NCBI GenBank assembly: GCA_009823505.1
Contig: VZQC01006244.1
Location: forward strand, 3,690,804-3,754,803
DNA from: Rhizomys pruinosus
Taxonomy: Eukaryota > Chordata > Mammalia > Rodentia > Spalacidae
DNA length: 64,000 bases
Reading direction: 5' to 3'
Numbering within the stretch: the first letter of the stretch is position 1; each line of letters starts with the position of its first letter. Below are positions 23,010 through 33,765 of this stretch, piece by piece. The position numbers were made by a program, and so were the translations under genes. The notes under the pieces were generated by a model. It saw only the letters and a list, made by a program, of their open reading frames with translations. It was not told the origin of the DNA and ran no database searches.

Positions 23010-24260
23010 TTTTTTTTATTGAAATTTTGTTTATTTCATGTAGAAAATTTCAGTCAATCTTAATCACCTTCATAATAAGCCTTTCCCCATTAGCACCCTT
23101 CCATAGTACCCCAACTGGAATTCATACACTCTGCCATTTGTGTTAAGGCCATTGTGTTGTTACTGTCCTCAGGACTTCCTTAGTGCAAGTTCATCCACTG
23201 AGGTCTAGTCAGCCCACCCAGAACCCTTCATTTTAAGAGGATAAGCTCTTCTTCACCCAGAAGTAATCAGCTCCCAATAGTTCTTCTATTCCCAATAGTT
23301 CTTCCAGTCCTATGCTGGATTTTTTTCTGCTTCTAGGACCTGCTGCTCATTTCCACAGTCCTATGCTGGAATTCTTTTTCTGCTTTTAGGACCTGCTGCC
23401 CATTTTCACAGTCCTATGCTGGATTTTTTCTGCTTCTAGGACCTGCTGCCCATTTCCACAGTCCTATGCTGGATTTTTTCTGCTTCTAGGACCTGCTGCC
23501 CATTTCCACAGTCCTATGCTGGATTTTTTTTCTGCTTCTAGGACCTGCTGCTCATTTCCACAGTCCTATGCTGGATGTTTTCCTGCTTGAATTTGGACGG
23601 GTCTTGTGCATGCTGACCCCACTGCTGTAGGTATCTGAACGGGATCTCTGGAGCGTGTATGAGTCTATTCCCATATGGCCCCCCAGGCTTTTACAACCTT
23701 TCTGCCCCCTCTTCCACAATGATCCCTGAGGTCTGGATGAGTGAATCTTAACATAGGAGTCCTGTCCGAGGACCCACACTCTGCAGTCTCCTAATCTCCA
23801 TGCTTTGGCCACTTGTGTCCTTTTGTGTTCCTGGCATGGGGGAGTTTCATTAGTGAGAGCTGAAAGATTCCTCATTGTCTTCCTTGACTCTTGTTTTATG
23901 TTGCATGAACCTTAGGTGTAGAGGTTGCATTGTAGAAGGGCCATTTAGGCTTGGGCAATTCACAGACAGTATCTGTGTATGACCAATTGTGGTCCACTGT
24001 AATAGTCTCCATCTGGTACAAAAGAAGCTTCTTTGATGAGTGGTGACTGGGATAATTGACTATACATATAAGGATACCTATTTCGCACTTAGTAAGAAAT
24101 TATATTACTTGAGAGAATATATGGTTTTCTCTAAGATTCAGGATCTCTCCATTCATGTGTGTTTGGGTTGTTTACAGTACCACACATGAGTTTCCTCCTG
24201 CTGAGTTGACTTTAATCCAGTTAGGTAACTATTGATTGGCCCCGAGTGTTGTCATAGCTT
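23010..24260 (-). mobile_element. Lx-like LINE-1 3' UTR, antisense
   Basis: Block order ('tcatccactgaggtctagtc', 'gtcttgtgcatgctg', 'cccctcttccacaatgatcc', 'gagagctgaaagattcct') matches the rodent Lx 3' UTR in reverse. It contains a private minisatellite at 23305-23575. Confidence 0.72.
23305..23575. repeat. 50-53-bp minisatellite inside the Lx-like tail
   Basis: 'cagtcctatgctgga' starts at 23305, 23356, 23409, 23459, 23509 and 23561, giving five units of 51, 53, 50, 50 and 52 bp. Length differences lie in a T-run. Confidence 0.97.
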
Positions 24261-24936
24261 GGCTGATTTTAGATCAGTTGTGGATAGATCTATGCTTCAG
24301 ATTCTTACTCCTGATTTTTGTTATTGAATGGATGGGGGGGGATTCCAGACTGGTTCTAAGTGTGAGCAGAACATTCACAGAATAGTCCTAGAGCTGAAGG
24401 AATGGTACCAGAGAGGATGGGCTTCTGGCTAGTTCCTTAGGCTGATCCTCAATAGGATTTCAGAAAGGGATCAGTGGTAGGTCAGCTGTCACTATTAATT
24501 TGGATGATTGTTGAGAAGATATTATCTCAGGGACACTTCAAAAAGAGTCAACCAGAAGACACCCAGAAAGGGAAGAGCTGGGTCAAAGTTTTCATGGATG
24601 GAACATGCTTAGAAACATCAACGGCTGAATGAAAGTATTAATATAGAAAAGAACACAATGATAGGATAATTGAGTGAGAGGAAGAAGTTATAAAGGACAA
24701 GACTTAGAGTCCACATCTATTCCACATCTTTAAAATGCTGCTAAATTTATATTTATAGCTACATTTAATGTGTGATAATTAGAATTCAAATAGAATAATC
24801 ATAATTTATTAAATAATACAAAATTACTAGAAAATATGAGTATCTAAGATAACCAACCAATAAGCACACAGGGTATGATGGGGAAACAGGACCAGGAAAT
24901 GCTGAAGCTGTTATCAGCAAGTCCATTGGCTTTTTT
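24261..24936. other. Single-copy-like DNA
   Basis: No recognised feature. Part may be an extension of the LINE-like sequence to the left. Confidence 0.4.
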
Positions 24937-25184
24937 TTTTTTTTTTTTTTTTATTTATTTATTTTTGTATGTGTATGAATGTACTGTCTGCATGCAGGTC
25001 TGTGCACCCGTGTCGTGCAATGCCGCGGAGGTCAGAAGAGGGTCTCGGATTCCCCTGGAACTGGAGTTCTCCTGAAATTGGAGTTACAGACGGTTCTTAG
25101 CCGCCATGTGGGTGCTGGGGATCGAACCCGGGTCCCCTGCAAGAGCGTCGGTGCTCTTAACCGCTAGGCTATCTCTCCAGCCCC
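24937..25184 (-). mobile_element. Young B2 SINE, antisense, 17-bp unit duplicated
   Basis: A TSD 'ccattggctttttt' lies at 24923-24936 and 25185-25198. The B-box region ('ggggatcgaacccgggtcc' on this strand) and several CpGs are retained. Two internal 17-bp units. Confidence 0.94.
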
Positions 25185-25198
25185 CCATTGGCTTTTTT

Positions 25199-25541
25199 AT
25201 AAGAGTCCATTGACTAAGTACCAGTGAACATAGAATTCAATATTTAATTAAACTTTATGTTTAATTCAGTAGGAAAAAAAACATGAGAAGTTAATAAAAT
25301 GGCAAGGGAGATCTTCATAACTGAGGTTGGCTACCCAGAAACCACATAACCAGACAAAACCCTAGTTGCATTAGTTGTAGTTATATCTGTCCACATATTG
25401 CAGAAATATATAATGCACATATACCATTCAAACCCTACATGAAATACACATCCACACACAAGTATACACATACATAGACACACATGCATATATTTATGCT
25501 TTGAAATCAATAGATAAATGATAGATTAAAAAACATAGTTC
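25199..25541. other. Single-copy-like DNA with CA-rich stretch
   Basis: An imperfect (CA)n/(CATA)n tract runs about 25439-25495. Confidence 0.6.
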
Positions 25542-25712
25542 TAGCTTGGCATGGTGGTGCATGCCTTTAATCCCAGCACCCAGGAGGCAGAGGCAGGTGG
25601 ATCTCTGTGAGTTCAAGGCCAGCCTGGTCTACATAGCAAGTTCCAGGCCAGCTGGGACTAAAGGGAGACTCTGTCCCAAAAAGACAAAAAAACAAACAAA
25701 CAAACAAAAAAA
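25542..25712 (+). mobile_element. B1 SINE
   Basis: Sense B1 from 'agcttggcatggtggtgcat' to an A-rich tail with 'aaac' repeats (25683-25711). Confidence 0.94.
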
Positions 25713-26992
25713 CCCACAGTTCTATAACAGATAGGAATAAGAGAACAGACAAACCAAGAAGTTAGCACAAATAGTCTAATTTTTAAAAATGGCCAATGCA
25801 GCCAAGTTTCAAAAGATTCATATGAAACACATAATTGTTAAAAATTATACAGTAGTTCTGCCATACATTTTGTCATATTGAAAATAAACCAAAAGGGAAA
25901 GTACAAAGTAGGCAGGGATATGAATAGATAATTCAAAGACCAAATTTAATTTTCCCTAGATTATATGATGTTTAAATTCAGAAGTAGTGAGTAAATGTAA
26001 ATTATAGTAACAATGTTTATTTTTTCATAACCATAAAACTGGAAAAATTGAGGCCAAAGTATTTCAGGCAGAGATGTGTCAAAGACCATCCCATGATATT
26101 ATTGGTGGGAAACTGAATTCTTAATTGCTTTCTGGGAAACAGTAAGGCTTTTAAAATTATGTAGTATGGAAGCACAGTAGTATGTAGTCCCGCCATGTAG
26201 ATCAGCCTATGAGGAGCTTAGGAGTCCATCCCATCCTCACGATAAGGAAAAGCCTGAACGAACCAAAATATCGATGTCCTCCTATGTCCCTCAGCGAGGA
26301 CAAGTGCAAACTGTTGCCTGCTCTTTCCCTTTGGCGAGCCAAACAGATAGACCCAGAGCTACAGCGTGCTAGTTTCAAAATTCATGAGGAGAAACACCCC
26401 TGGAAGCCAGTGCTAGGCAGGATTAGTAGAAGCTCAGTGAGGACAAGCCAGAGACATAAAAGTCCCAGGTGGACCTTCTAGACACAGGGGAACGCTAATA
26501 TTTGGCAGATTTCTTACCACAAGTTCCTGTCTCTATCAGTTCCGTACAGTAAATATTGGAGAAAAAAATCCCTTGGGTTCTGGCAAGCAAGGGGTAAAGA
26601 AACTCTTTTGAAATATGCCGAAGAGTTCTGTTTTTAACAAGTCCTTCCCTTAGGATAAACCATTTCACCAGATCCTAAGCTGTTGGAGTTTTGCCAGAGC
26701 CTGTCTACTCAAGAAAGGGAACATACTCAGCTTTTGATCCACTGTGTCTTATAGGCTAGGAAATGAATTTCCTACATATAGCCTCAAAGCAGTAAAGGAG
26801 AAATGAATAACTTTAGCTCCTTGTAGATAATCTGTCTCACCCAAAGGGGAAAGAATGTGAGAAGTTAATTTTGACAGAAAAGAATAGACAGAACCAAGCC
26901 CCTACTGCCTAAAAAGTTAAGAAAAAACTTTCTATTGTTAAAAATAAAGAAGCCTTCCACCAACGAGAACTCTACCTCATTATGCATGTATA
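25713..26992. other. Unassigned sequence
   Basis: Mostly AT-rich. 26200-26480 is GC-richer with scattered CpGs and a 90-codon open frame without known domain. It may be an LTR-element remnant. Confidence 0.4.
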
Positions 26993-27318
26993 TTAGTTGC
27001 TTTTCTGTGATAAAATACCATAACTTTAGCAGAGGAAACTTAGAGACAGAGGGTTTATTAGCTTACAGTTCCAGGGGAAGAGAACAGAATGGAGTGGGGA
27101 GTCATGGCAACAGGTGGAAGACAAGGTGGCTGGGCTGGAGGGCTGGGAGCTCACATTTTCAGCCACCAACACAAAGTGGAGAGGGCAAACTGTAAGTGGG
27201 GAGAGGTTGCAAACTCCCAAATTTCATCCCTGTAACACACTTCTCCAGCAAGCCCGCACCTCCTAAAGGATCTGTGAATTTCCCGGAAACAATGCGACCA
27301 ACTGGAGATCAAGTGTTC
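26993..27318 (-). mobile_element. MaLR/ORR1-type LTR, antisense
   Basis: 'ttgcttttctgtgataaaat', 'gggtttattagcttacagtt' and 'cttctccagcaagcccgcac' follow the reverse complement of rodent MaLR-class LTRs. Confidence 0.65.
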
Positions 27319-27436
27319 GAATTACTTTATCATACTGGGGTCATTTCTGATCCAAATCTGGATAGTATGATATGATTAAATTCTACATCTATGGCACATC
27401 TGTGCATGTAAAGAATATGTAAAAATACATTAATAA

Positions 27437-27656
27437 TGGGCTGAAGAGATGGCTCAGCAGTTAAGAGCACAGGCTGCTCTTGAGAGGATAAAGGTTCAAT
27501 TCCCAGGACCCAATAGCAGCTAACAATTATCTGTAACTGCAGTTTCATGGGATCTGATGCCCTCTTCTGACCTCCATGGGCTTTGCATGACATGGGTGCA
27601 CTTACCTACATGTAAGTAATAGTCATGCACATAAAATAAAAGTAAATAAAATATTA
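27437..27656 (+). mobile_element. B2 SINE
   Basis: 'gggctgaagagatggctcag', 'ggttcaattcccaggaccc', then the typical 'gatgccctcttctgacctcc' and an A-rich tail. Confidence 0.9.
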
Positions 27657-28119
27657 ATAAATGCATTAATAAAATACATTTCTGTGTCATGTGATAAACA
27701 CAATGGTGCAAAGATAGCACCAATATTAACATTTTTAAGTTATAATATTTTGTCTACACTAATATGTGAAAGTATTACCAAAATGGAGGCAATCACTATG
27801 ATAAACAAGATTTGGTCTTGTGAAATTTCAGTAGTATTTTCAATTGAAATTCTTTTTTTCTCTTTCAGCTCCATCAAGACTGGGACTATGTTGTCTTGGA
27901 ACATACCACGGAGTTTAGAGAAGCATGAAGCTTTGCTCTCCAGCCTGACCTCCTCCTCTCATTTCCTGGTTTTAACTTTCCCCAGGATGTAATGGAAGGA
28001 GAGTCAAGAAATCATTGCCTCCTGTGAAGTGCCTCAGAGTGGGGGTTTAACAATGTCTGCTACCTATACCCACTGGAATGATGGACCCTAGAGAAATGTT
28101 CCCTAACAATCTTTCATCT
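27657..28119. other. Single-copy-like DNA
   Basis: No recognised feature. Confidence 0.45.
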
Positions 28120-28325
28120 GGTTAGCTATGGATTAGCTGTGTGGCACTCATATGTGGTCTGCAACAAGGATATCTGATACCTTCCAGGCCAACAGGAGTG
28201 TATCTCTCTGACTTGACTTTCAGTTCCAGCACCCATGTCAGGTGGCTTATACCAAGTGTAACTCCAGAGAAAGTACATTCATATCTACATATTCCCACAT
28301 AGACATGCATATGTAATTAAAAGTA
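28120..28325 (+). mobile_element. Diverged B2-like SINE
   Basis: Motif order 'gtgtggcac', 'ttccagcacccatg', 'gtaactccagag', 'tacattcatatctacatat' and an A-rich end suggest an old sense B2. Its A-rich tail was the target of the next insertion. Confidence 0.5.
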
Positions 28326-28341
28326 ATAAATAAATCTTTTA

Positions 28342-28527
28342 TTTTTTTATTTTTTAATAATAGGTAATAAGTAATTAATACAGGCATCCTTCATGTAAAA
28401 CCAATTTGCAAGTAGCTATGTCCAAACTTATACAGCCCAAGGCCCCCATTGTCCAGCTGGGGGAGCTTATATGTACTATCATGTTGATCAAATAAGAGTC
28501 CAGTCTATGCTTCTGTAATTAAGAACC
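28342..28527 (-). mobile_element. Chimeric LINE-1-tailed retroposon (copy C), 186 bp, antisense
   Basis: 5'-truncated copy with a perfect 16-bp TSD, 'ataaataaatctttta', at 28326-28341 and 28528-28543. It has body sequence plus only the start of the tail: the poly(A) follows the 'catgaaggatgc' block directly, without the G-rich part seen in copies A, B and F. Confidence 0.85.
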
Positions 28528-28549
28528 ATAAATAAATCTTTTAAAAAGA

Positions 28550-29640
28550 ATATCTTAATATCAGAGAAAATAGGGTGCTAGAGGGGAAAATAAAAGAAAA
28601 AAAAAGCATTTTTTAATGTTTTAAAGACAGTCAGCCTATTCTGAATACATAACAAACACAAATAGATGTGTCTGTGGATAATAAAACACTAGTCAGCAGT
28701 GCTTTGAGACACAGGAAGGAAAATTTTATCAAGCTGAATGGAGAAACAGACAAACTGGCAGTTAGACTTCAATGTCACTCTCTCAAACTTCACAGAATAA
28801 CTTTCCAGAAAGACAGCAATGCAATATAGTACTGACACCATCAGTGACCGGCTGTAGCCCAACTTCAAGAAAGAACAACAATAGCAGAAGTCACATTTGT
28901 TCTGTGTTCATGGAATATATGGAGATGAACTAGTTTGTGGGCCATAAACAAACCTTAAAATAGTTAAAGAGATTGAAATAATAGAGTAGGTTACAGATAA
29001 AAAAGGAAGCAAAGTAGACATCAATAACTAGAAATCTTTAAAAGCTTAGAAAATACACAAAATTTTGACATGGGTCAAAGAAGTAGCACATACTAAGATA
29101 CATACTAAACTGAAGGAAATGAAAGTACCAAAACTCAAAATTTGTGGGTCACTGATGAAGAAATGCAAACAGAGAAATGTATACAATAAATACTATACTA
29201 CAAAATGCCAAAAGTCTTCACATATAGGAATTTATAAAAAATAAAACCATACCGAGAAGAAGAAAGAAGACAGAAAGGAGTAAAGTCAATGAAATTGAAG
29301 AAATACAGCACAGAACATGAAAGAAGTCACACTAATATTTTCAAAGACTAATGAAATTGAAGCCTCTAGGAATTTGACCAAGAAGAAGACAGAAAGCACA
29401 ATATATCAACATTGAGACCTATGCAGGCACATTGCTCCCAGGCCAAATGATTCTTAAAGAAAATCTTTTAAAAGTGTGCATGCATAAATTTGAACAATTA
29501 AATGATATGGATCAGTTTCTTGAGAAACACCAACTACTCAATTTCACCTCGCATTAGCTATACAATTTGAGTAGTCTCAAAACTAGGCAGAAAAATAAAT
29601 TCATGATGCCCTCTGCCTCAAAATTTGTCTCCACTAGGTG
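28550..29640 (+). mobile_element. Old LINE-1 ORF2 remnant
   Basis: The region 29280-29540 shows 'gaaattgaagaaata' and 'gatatggatcagtttcttga' followed by 'gaaacaccaactactcaa', the order of mammalian LINE-1 ORF2 upstream of the RT domain. No long frame. The left limit is uncertain. Confidence 0.6.
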
Positions 29641-29676
29641 TTTCAGCAGGAAAACATCCCATGTACTTTAAGAATT

Positions 29677-29774
29677 AACTTCAGGGTTTGGAGAGATGGC
29701 TCAGTAGTTAAGAGCCATGTACTACTCTTGCTGAGGACCTGAGTTCAGTTCCCAGAACCCACATCCAGTGTCTT
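29677..29774 (+). mobile_element. B2 SINE, 5' half (host of nested insertion)
   Basis: 'gagagatggctcagtagtta' through 'cccagaacccacatcc'. It is interrupted at 29775 and resumes at 30049. Confidence 0.9.
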
Positions 29775-30031
29775 TTTTAATTAATTAATTAATTAATTAA
29801 TTAATTAATTATTTTATGTGTATGAATGTACTGTCTGCATGTAGGTTTGTGCACCCGTGTCGTGCAATGCCTCGGAAGTCAGAAGAGGGTCTCGGATTCC
29901 CCTGGAACTGAAGTTCTCCTGGAATTAGAGTTACAGACGGTTCTCAGCCAACATGTGGGTGCTGGGGATCAAACCCAGGTCCTCTGCAAGAGCAGTTGGC
30001 ATTCTTAACCGCTAGGCTATCTCTCCAGCCC
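29775..30031 (-). mobile_element. B2 SINE nested inside a B2
   Basis: An antisense, 17-bp-duplicated B2 with an (AATT)n tail at 29777-29810. A 17-bp TSD, 'cccacatccagtgtctt', lies at 29758-29774 and 30032-30048. Confidence 0.95.
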
Positions 30032-30048
30032 CCCACATCCAGTGTCTT

Positions 30049-30172
30049 ACAACAGCCTGTAACTCCACTCCATGGGATCATCTAGCTTCTGTGGGCACAT
30101 TCACTCATGTGCACACCCTCACACATAGACACACACACACGCACAAACACACAAATGCATCTAGTTAAAAAT
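30049..30172 (+). mobile_element. B2 SINE, 3' half
   Basis: Continues 'acagcctgtaactcc' to a CA-rich and A-rich tail. Confidence 0.88.
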
Positions 30173-30196
30173 AAAATAGTTTTAAAATATCAATTC

Positions 30197-30366
30197 TTTT
30201 TTTTTTTTTTTTTTTTTTTTGGTCGTTCTGAGACAGGGTTCTCACTCTTACGCCCCAGCGTGCCTGGAGACACTCGTTCGTAGGCCAGGCTGGTTGAACT
30301 CACAAAATCTGCCTGCCTCGTACTGCCCAAGTGTAGGATTAGAAGGCTGAGCCACCACGCCTGGCA
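30197..30366 (-). mobile_element. B1 SINE, antisense
   Basis: Long poly(T), a corrupted B1 core with several indels, and a diverged TSD (aaaatatcaattct at 30183-30196; aaaatattaattct at 30367-30380). Confidence 0.9.
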
Positions 30367-30380
30367 AAAATATTAATTCT

Positions 30381-30924
30381 ATAACCCACCCTCCCCCGGA
30401 ATCAGAGCAGTAGGAACACTTTTGGATTCATTTTGGATAAATTAATTAATTACCTGTGACTGAAAACCAATACAAACTAAAAATAAGAAAAAAAGTACCT
30501 TACAAATTAAACCTATTAAGATCATTTGTAAAAAACATCTAGGCAAACTATAGCACATAAATTTGGAATGAAATATAACACTAAGCATAAGCCATGATTA
30601 TGTGGGATTTATTTCAGAATTGAAAACAGGAGGAGCCTGAAATTAAAAATATAAAGTGTTTGAACTTTGTTTGATTTGAGGAAATAAAATCTGCTAGTGT
30701 CGATGTAACAAAATACCTTGAATACTTTCATGCTGAAAATTTCAAGCCAGTTTTAAAAGAAATCCAAGGTCTAAATAAATAGACATAATGTATTAATGGA
30801 TTAAAAACATAAATATAATAAAACTGTTGATTTTTCCCAAATTTACAAAAATATGTATTATAGAAGCAAATGTAAAGTGTTGATATTTTGAATTTTAATT
30901 TTTAGTATTTTTAAATATTTTTAT
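30381..30924. other. Single-copy-like AT-rich DNA
   Basis: Possibly old LINE sequence; nothing definite. Confidence 0.4.
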
Positions 30925-31137
30925 TTATTATTTTTATTTTATGTGTATAAGTATATTGCCTGCATGTGTGTAAGTGCACCCATGTCATGTAATGCCTATG
31001 GAGTCCAAAGAAGGCACCAGATTCCCCTGAAACTAGAGTTATGGACAGTTGCTAGCTGCTATGTTGGTGCTTGAAGTTGAACCCAGGTCCTCTGCAAGAC
31101 CAGTGATCTTTACTACTGAGCCACTTTTACAGCCCTG
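30925..31137 (-). mobile_element. Old B2 SINE, antisense
   Basis: Diverged B2 with 'tgcctgcatgtgtgtaagtg', 'acccaggtcctctgcaagac' and 'gagccacttttacagccc'. Confidence 0.8.
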
Positions 31138-31325
31138 TGAAGTTTTTAATTTTTAAATTTAGAAAAATAAAGAAATAGCTCAGTTTTGTAAAAAGGAACA
31201 ATTATAATGAATTATTTTACTTGGTGTCAAGACATCACATTGCACTGTATTCAAGATTTGTGGTAGTTGTAGAAAGATAGGCACATCCATTGATGGACTA
31301 CAATATACAATTAAGAAAGATGCAA

Positions 31326-32427
31326 TAGTAAAGTGTTTATAAGCTGTGTCATTAAGCAAAATATATTACTACAGGAAAGCTCTAACATTAGCAATGAATT
31401 AGTCTGCCTAGGAGATGTTGGCTAGGGGATTCCAACCTCCTCCCCCGAAATTATAAAGGTCTTTTGCCTATAAGTGGTATATATGCAAGGAGAAAGGCAG
31501 TAAGTCCCTGTTGTCGGAGACCTGGTGTGAGCATGAAAAAATGTTATGAGACGTCACTTGCTAGTGTACAACTGGCCTCTGAAATGCCAGAAAGCGTTAT
31601 CAAAGGCCACTAAAGCAATACAGCAAAATATTGGTCTCCCTGAGACAAGCAAGACTCCTCCATCAGTATCAGCTACACCTCAACAGCCTGGAGATACTGA
31701 GCAACAGTGGCAGCCAAGTGTCTATATATATGCCAAATCTAATTGGCTATTAGCTGTCTCCTTGGAGGAATAACTCACAGTGGATGCCACAAGCTTATGT
31801 CCTCTAGTGGTTAGGAGATGTTACAAGCCACAATAAGAACTTGTCACCCATTATAGAGAAACCACAGTTTGCGGATTAGCATATCATCCAAGCATCTGTG
31901 TCTATGTTCACAGCTTAGCCTGACATAATAATTAGTACTGCTTAAATGCCTGTACATCCAATTGCTTGTGCTTTTTTAGTATGACTAAAAAGGTATCACT
32001 GGAAAAGTTGTCAACCCATGAAGGGAAACAACCTGAACAGACTAGAGTCCAAAATGACAACTCCAAAGAAAGTAGACTGTTTTCTTCTCACCCACTTGTG
32101 CCCCTTTCCCAAAGCCCAGGGAACAAACTGCGGAAGAGGAGGCGTGGTAGAATGTAAGGGCTGCAGAGAGATAGGGGTGAATCATGAGACTACAGCAATA
32201 TAGACTGGACTCCTAATTGATCAACATGCCTGTGCATACAAGCTTCTCCAACTGGACTATGGGAACCTTGGGTTCAAAATTTGGACATAGATACTTGCAA
32301 AATGCACCAATTATCTAATGGTATGGCAAACTGAGCAACATCAATATTATCTGAAAACAACTGTGTTCTTATATTGTAGAATCCCTTAAAAATAAATAAA
32401 TAATAATAAAAAATATGTTATTAAAAA
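31326..32427 (+). mobile_element. Chimeric LINE-1-tailed retroposon (copy D), longest copy
   Basis: About 1.1 kb between 13-bp TSDs, 'aagaaagatgcaa', at 31313-31325 and 32428-32440. Body 31326-32303. The tail 32304-32427 equals the LINE-1 3' UTR seen at 10275-10360 ('gcaccaatta', 'atggcaaactgagcaacat', 'gaatccctt'). The 5' part has an LTR-like 'tgttggctagggg' at 31416 and a TATA-like 'ttataaagg' at 31451. No LINE-1 ORF2 precedes the tail. Two short frames (31546-31773 and 32018-32203) have counterparts in other copies. Confidence 0.88.
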
Positions 32428-32440
32428 AAGAAAGATGCAA

Positions 32441-32797
32441 ATGGAGATAATTTTATAAATGTGCAAGAGCAATTTCAAAAATTAGGATTAATATTCAATA
32501 AACTTACTAGAGAACTGGTTATTACTAATTAAAAAATAACATCAATCTAACACTCATACCTATGCAAATATTAGGACAAAAGAGATTATAGGTTTAAAGA
32601 TAAATGATAAATCATAAAAAGGTTTTAAGACAGATATCAGACAGTATTAAAAGTCATAATTTTGCATAACACTTACACAAAGAAGGTCCACAAAATATTG
32701 ACAAATTATCTCATTGCCAAGATGTAAAAACTATCCCTTTAAGATCTTGTTAAGTAGTTAGAAGAAAGTAGTTCAAAACTTGTGTTTTAATTTCTTT
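32441..32797. other. AT-rich sequence, possible LINE remnant
   Basis: Not confidently assigned. Confidence 0.35.
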
Positions 32798-33150
32798 TCC
32801 AGTTGCTGTAATAAAATACTCTGACAAGCAAATTAAGAGAAAAGGGGTTTCTTTTCTGACTCATGGTTCTGGGGTACAGTCAGTCCATCATGGTGTAGAA
32901 GTCAAGGCTGGTCACATCATATTCATATCACGAGGCAGAGGGTGTAAATGTCAGCTGTTGCTCACTTCCCTTTCTCCATTTATATAGTCCAGATGTCAGC
33001 CAGGGAATGGTGCATCACAGTGGGTGGGTCTTCCCACCTCAAATAATAGAATTATGATAATTCCCAGCAGGCATGCCCAGAAGCCTGTGTCCAAATGATC
33101 CTAGATTCTGACTACTTGAAACTAATGCTAACCATCACATCATATATCTG
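32798..33150 (-). mobile_element. MaLR/ORR1-type LTR, antisense
   Basis: 'ccagttgctgtaataaaata', 'gtgggtgggtcttcccacct' and 'ggcatgcccagaagcctgtg' follow the reverse complement of rodent MaLR-class LTRs. Confidence 0.7.
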
Positions 33151-33195
33151 ACAACTAGACTATGAACAGAACAGTCTAAACTCACACAAATATCA

Positions 33196-33255
33196 AAGGC
33201 TCGGGATATGGCCCAGTAACAAAATACTGTCTTATTGAGCTCAAGTCCCTGCTTT
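33196..33255 (+). mobile_element. ID-like SINE, 5' part
   Basis: 'gctcgggatatggcccagta' resembles the ID/BC1 head. The end ('ctcaagtccctgcttt') continues at 33504 after a B2 insertion and finishes in 'cactgcaaaacaaacag'. Confidence 0.6.
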
Positions 33256-33503
33256 AAAAAAAATTATTTATTTTTTTTTATTTTTGTATGTGTATGAATG
33301 TACTGTTTGCATGTAGGTCTGTGCACCCGTGTCATGCAATGCCGCAGAGGTCAGAAGAGGGTCTTGGATTTCCCTGGAACTGTAGTTCTTCTGGAATTGG
33401 AGTTACAGACGGTTCTTAGATGCCATGTGGGTGCTGGGGATCAAACCCGGGTCCTCTGCAAGAGCAGTCGGTGCTCTTAACCGCTAGGATATCTTTCCAG
33501 CCT
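33256..33503 (-). mobile_element. B2 SINE, antisense, inside the ID-like SINE
   Basis: A 16-bp TSD, 'ctcaagtccctgcttt', lies at 33240-33255 and 33504-33519. Internal 17-bp unit duplicated. Confidence 0.95.
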
Positions 33504-33584
33504 CTCAAGTCCCTGCTTTTAATCACTGCAAAACAAACAGAACATAAAACAAAATAAAAAGTAATAAGTCCACTTAAAATACAA

Positions 33585-33765
33585 TTAGAAAATGGGCAAA
33601 AGCCACAAATAGACATTACCATGGATAATAGAAATGACACAGAATATGTAAGATAGTCTACATTGCTAACCTTCATATAAATGAAAATTAAAATCATAAT
33701 GAGATATCACCACATAGCTTTGTAATGATTAACAAAAAAGCTTACAGACATCATCAAATTTTCTT
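33585..33765 (+). mobile_element. Old LINE-1 ORF2 C-terminal region, left part
   Basis: 'gaaaatgggcaaaagccaca' and 'gaaaattaaaatcataatga' followed by 'gatatcaccac' are classic LINE-1 ORF2 3' blocks. It continues at 34427 after copy E. Confidence 0.75.

Noticed and set aside
23305..23575. CRISPR-like regularly spaced repeat
   Set aside because: The whole unit (repeat and 'spacer') is repeated, so it is a minisatellite. The host is a mammal.
31546..31773. Calling the composite-element frames genes
   Set aside because: Frames are short, differ among copies by indels and lack known motifs. Reported as findings only.
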